Part shown: piece after piece, positions 39,601-40,937 of the stretch
Numbering within the stretch: position 1 is the stretch's first letter
Layout: the number at the start of each line of letters is the position of its first letter
Assembly: GCF_009208075.1 (NCBI RefSeq)
Contig: NZ_WFKJ01000026.1
Coordinates: 1-40,937, forward strand
Source: Poseidonibacter ostreae
GTDB taxonomy: Bacteria; Campylobacterota; Campylobacteria; Campylobacterales; Arcobacteraceae
Reading direction: 5' to 3'
DNA: 40,937 bases
Notes under the pieces: model-generated
Databases searched by the model: none
What the model was told of the DNA's origin: nothing
The model's input: the letters and a program-made list of their open reading frames with translations, nothing else
Program-made: the position numbers and the translations under genes

Positions 39601-40866
39601 ATCAAAGCTTTATGTATTAGTGCAACTGCATCAAATCAAGGTAAAACTATTTTGACAACGGCTTTACTTTATCATTACAAAAAATCTGTAAGACCATTTA
39701 AAATTGGTCCTGATTTTATTGACCCTTTATTTCATAAAAAAGTTTGTGACACGCCCAGTGTAAATTTAGATACTTGTATTATGAATAAAAATCAAGTTAA
39801 ATGGATATTCAATAAATATTCTAATAAAAATATTTCTATACTTGAAGGTGTTATGGGCTTTTATGATGGCATTGATAAAGGTTCATCTGCTTATGATGTT
39901 TCAAAGCTTCTAAATATACCAACAGTACTAATTTTAGATGCAAGTGGTTCTTATATAACTCTTAGTGCGATTATAAAAGGTTTAAAAGAGTATCGAGAAG
40001 GAAATACTGTAAAGGCAGTTGTTTTTAATCATGTATCTTCACAAATGCATTTTGAACTTATAAAAAAACAAGTAGAAAAAGATTTTGATGATATTGTGAT
40101 TTTAGGTTGGATAAAAAGTAAACTTGACTCTTTAGACTCTATTCATTTAGGCCTTGATTTAGAGGACAATGATAAAGATAAATTAGAAGAAATATCAAAA
40201 GAAGTGCTTACTCATATTGATTTAAAAAAACTAGAAAATATAGCTTTTTCAAATTGTGAAACTAATGATATTTATCCTTTTGAGAAAATAGAAAAATACA
40301 ATAAACATTTAGCTGTTGTAAATGATGATAACTTTGCTTTCCTTTATCATGATAATTTAGAGTTTTTAAAAGAGCATTTTTCAAAAGTTACAATTGTAAA
40401 TAGTATTAAAGATGAGATAATTCCAAGTGATTGTGATATTGTATTTATTTGTGGAGGTTATATTGAAACGCAAAAAGCATATGATAAATTTAAAGATTCA
40501 AAAAACTTCAAAAACTCTCTTATAAATCATGCTAAAACTAAAGTTGTTTATGGTGAATGTGCAGGACTTATTTTACTTGGTAGAAAAGTTGATGATAAAG
40601 AGATGTTAGGACTTTTACCTTTAGATTTTGAACTAACAAATAGACCAAATAGGCTAGGGTATTATGACAATGATTTAGGTATAACAGGTCATGCTTTTCA
40701 TTATACAAAAGTTATTGGAGATATTAAAGGCGAGTATACTTTGTACAAACACAAAAATGAATATGAAATTTATGCTGCCTTTAAAAAAGAAAAAGTTTTT
40801 GGAACTTACTTACATACTATGTTTAGAAACAACTTTTCAAAGATAAAAATATACTTTAATCTTTAA
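39601..40866 (+). CDS. cobB: Cobyrinic acid a,c-diamide synthase
   Basis: CobB/CbiA amidates the a and c side chains of cobyrinic acid using glutamine and ATP. The frame contains the P-loop ISATASNQGKTILTTALL, then FKIGPDFIDPLFH, EGVMGFYDG and a C-terminal glutaminase region with the nucleophile in YGECAGLILLG. The only ordinary in-frame start, TTG 39652, would delete the P-loop. In-frame codons upstream are open back to a TAA at 39577. AAGGA lies five bases before ATC 39601, which gives the expected family N-terminus (IKALCISAT), so I place the start there with caution. ATA 39586 or ATT 39616 are alternatives. It is the last full gene of the B12 operon. Confidence 0.85.
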   Translation: MKALCISATASNQGKTILTTALLYHYKKSVRPFKIGPDFIDPLFHKKVCDTPSVNLDTCIMNKNQVKWIFNKYSNKNISILEGVMGFYDGIDKGSSAYDVSKLLNIPTVLILDASGSYITLSAIIKGLKEYREGNTVKAVVFNHVSSQMHFELIKKQVEKDFDDIVILGWIKSKLDSLDSIHLGLDLEDNDKDKLEEISKEVLTHIDLKKLENIAFSNCETNDIYPFEKIEKYNKHLAVVNDDNFAFLYHDNLEFLKEHFSKVTIVNSIKDEIIPSDCDIVFICGGYIETQKAYDKFKDSKNFKNSLINHAKTKVVYGECAGLILLGRKVDDKEMLGLLPLDFELTNRPNRLGYYDNDLGITGHAFHYTKVIGDIKGEYTLYKHKNEYEIYAAFKKEKVFGTYLHTMFRNNFSKIKIYFNL

Positions 40867-40868
40867 TT

Positions 40869-40924
40869 ATTATAACTTAATCTTATGTCAAATACAACTT
40901 AATTTAATTATAATAAGTTATAAT
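40869..40924 (+). repeat. AT-rich inverted repeat after cobB
   Basis: ATTATAACTTA at 40869-40879 is the exact complement of TAAGTTATAAT at 40914-40924. A second, nested 8-bp hairpin occupies 40906-40925. There is no T run, so this may be an operator or a weak terminator. Confidence 0.35.
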
Positions 40925-40925
40925 T

Positions 40926-40937
40926 ATGAAAATAGTT
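40926..40937 (+). CDS. Possible start of a further gene, cut by the window edge
   Basis: Only four codons (MKIV) are visible. No Shine-Dalgarno precedes the ATG, and the inverted repeat abuts it. Position after cobB suggests another operon member, but this cannot be tested in the window. Confidence 0.25.

Noticed and set aside
1-40937. Defence system, prophage, insertion sequence, CRISPR array or tRNA
   Set aside because: No transposase, integrase, phage or defence protein, direct-repeat array or tRNA-like cloverleaf was seen. The accessory-looking parts are limited to the broken chemoreceptor and the small RNAs.

Overview
The window is a compact, strongly AT-rich stretch of bacterial chromosome with short intergenic gaps and many 1-40 base gene overlaps. 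Several genes start with TTG or GTG, and the promoters are built around an extended -10 (TGnTATAAT) without a clear -35. Gene content points to Campylobacterota, most likely an Arcobacter-like organism. Indicators are the UPF0323 lipoprotein beside a glutathionylspermidine-synthase-like ATP-grasp protein, the nadE / DegT-like / lpxK cluster, a formate dehydrogenase cytochrome b, a CetB-like PAS protein beside a chemoreceptor, and PAS-rich sensor kinases. This assignment is inference from gene families, not a database match.

Layout. 1-5.3 kb: rlmF and a SanA-like gene face a large soluble PAS/GAF histidine kinase, aat and a 56-residue small ORF. 5.35-7.7 kb: a structured RNA with a 7-codon ORF and an intrinsic terminator, a DUF4344-type metallopeptidase, a DEDDy exonuclease and a cold-shock gene. 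7.7-12.1 kb (minus): an SNF-family transporter, then tatB-tatC-queA-DEDDh exonuclease. 12.3-17.8 kb (plus): a DjlA-like co-chaperone, two tandem Bfd-like [2Fe-2S] proteins, a small unknown, nadE, a DegT-like protein lacking the usual PLP lysine, lpxK, an unknown and an Asp/Glu racemase. 17.8-20.7 kb (minus): an orphan formate dehydrogenase cytochrome b, the ATP-grasp protein and the UPF0323 lipoprotein. 20.9-23.2 kb: a chemoreceptor gene broken at both ends, then a CetB-like PAS protein. 23.3-24.8 kb (minus): aroE and a methyltransferase. 24.8-31.4 kb (plus): pgeF, malic enzyme, purU, trmL, a two-component pair, and an SPFH/NfeD pair.

The right quarter is a coherent uptake region. exbB-exbD-tonB (31.4-32.9 kb) would energise outer-membrane receptors. 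A NosL-like and a TauE/SafE-like protein (33.8-35.0 kb) look like a metal-handling pair. A 61-codon small ORF with a near-perfect Shine-Dalgarno opens a vitamin B12 operon, btuB-btuF-btuD-btuC-cobB (35.1-40.9 kb). The cobB reading frame appears to lack any ordinary start codon that keeps its P-loop.

I see no phage, IS element, CRISPR array, rRNA or tRNA. The most interesting signals are the two candidate small RNAs (about 5391-5556 and 33656-33777), the second with an exposed CCUCC loop; the cobB start; the DegT-like protein with Asn at the PLP-lysine position; and the broken chemoreceptor whose CheR-tether-like tail lies behind an A7 slippery run.
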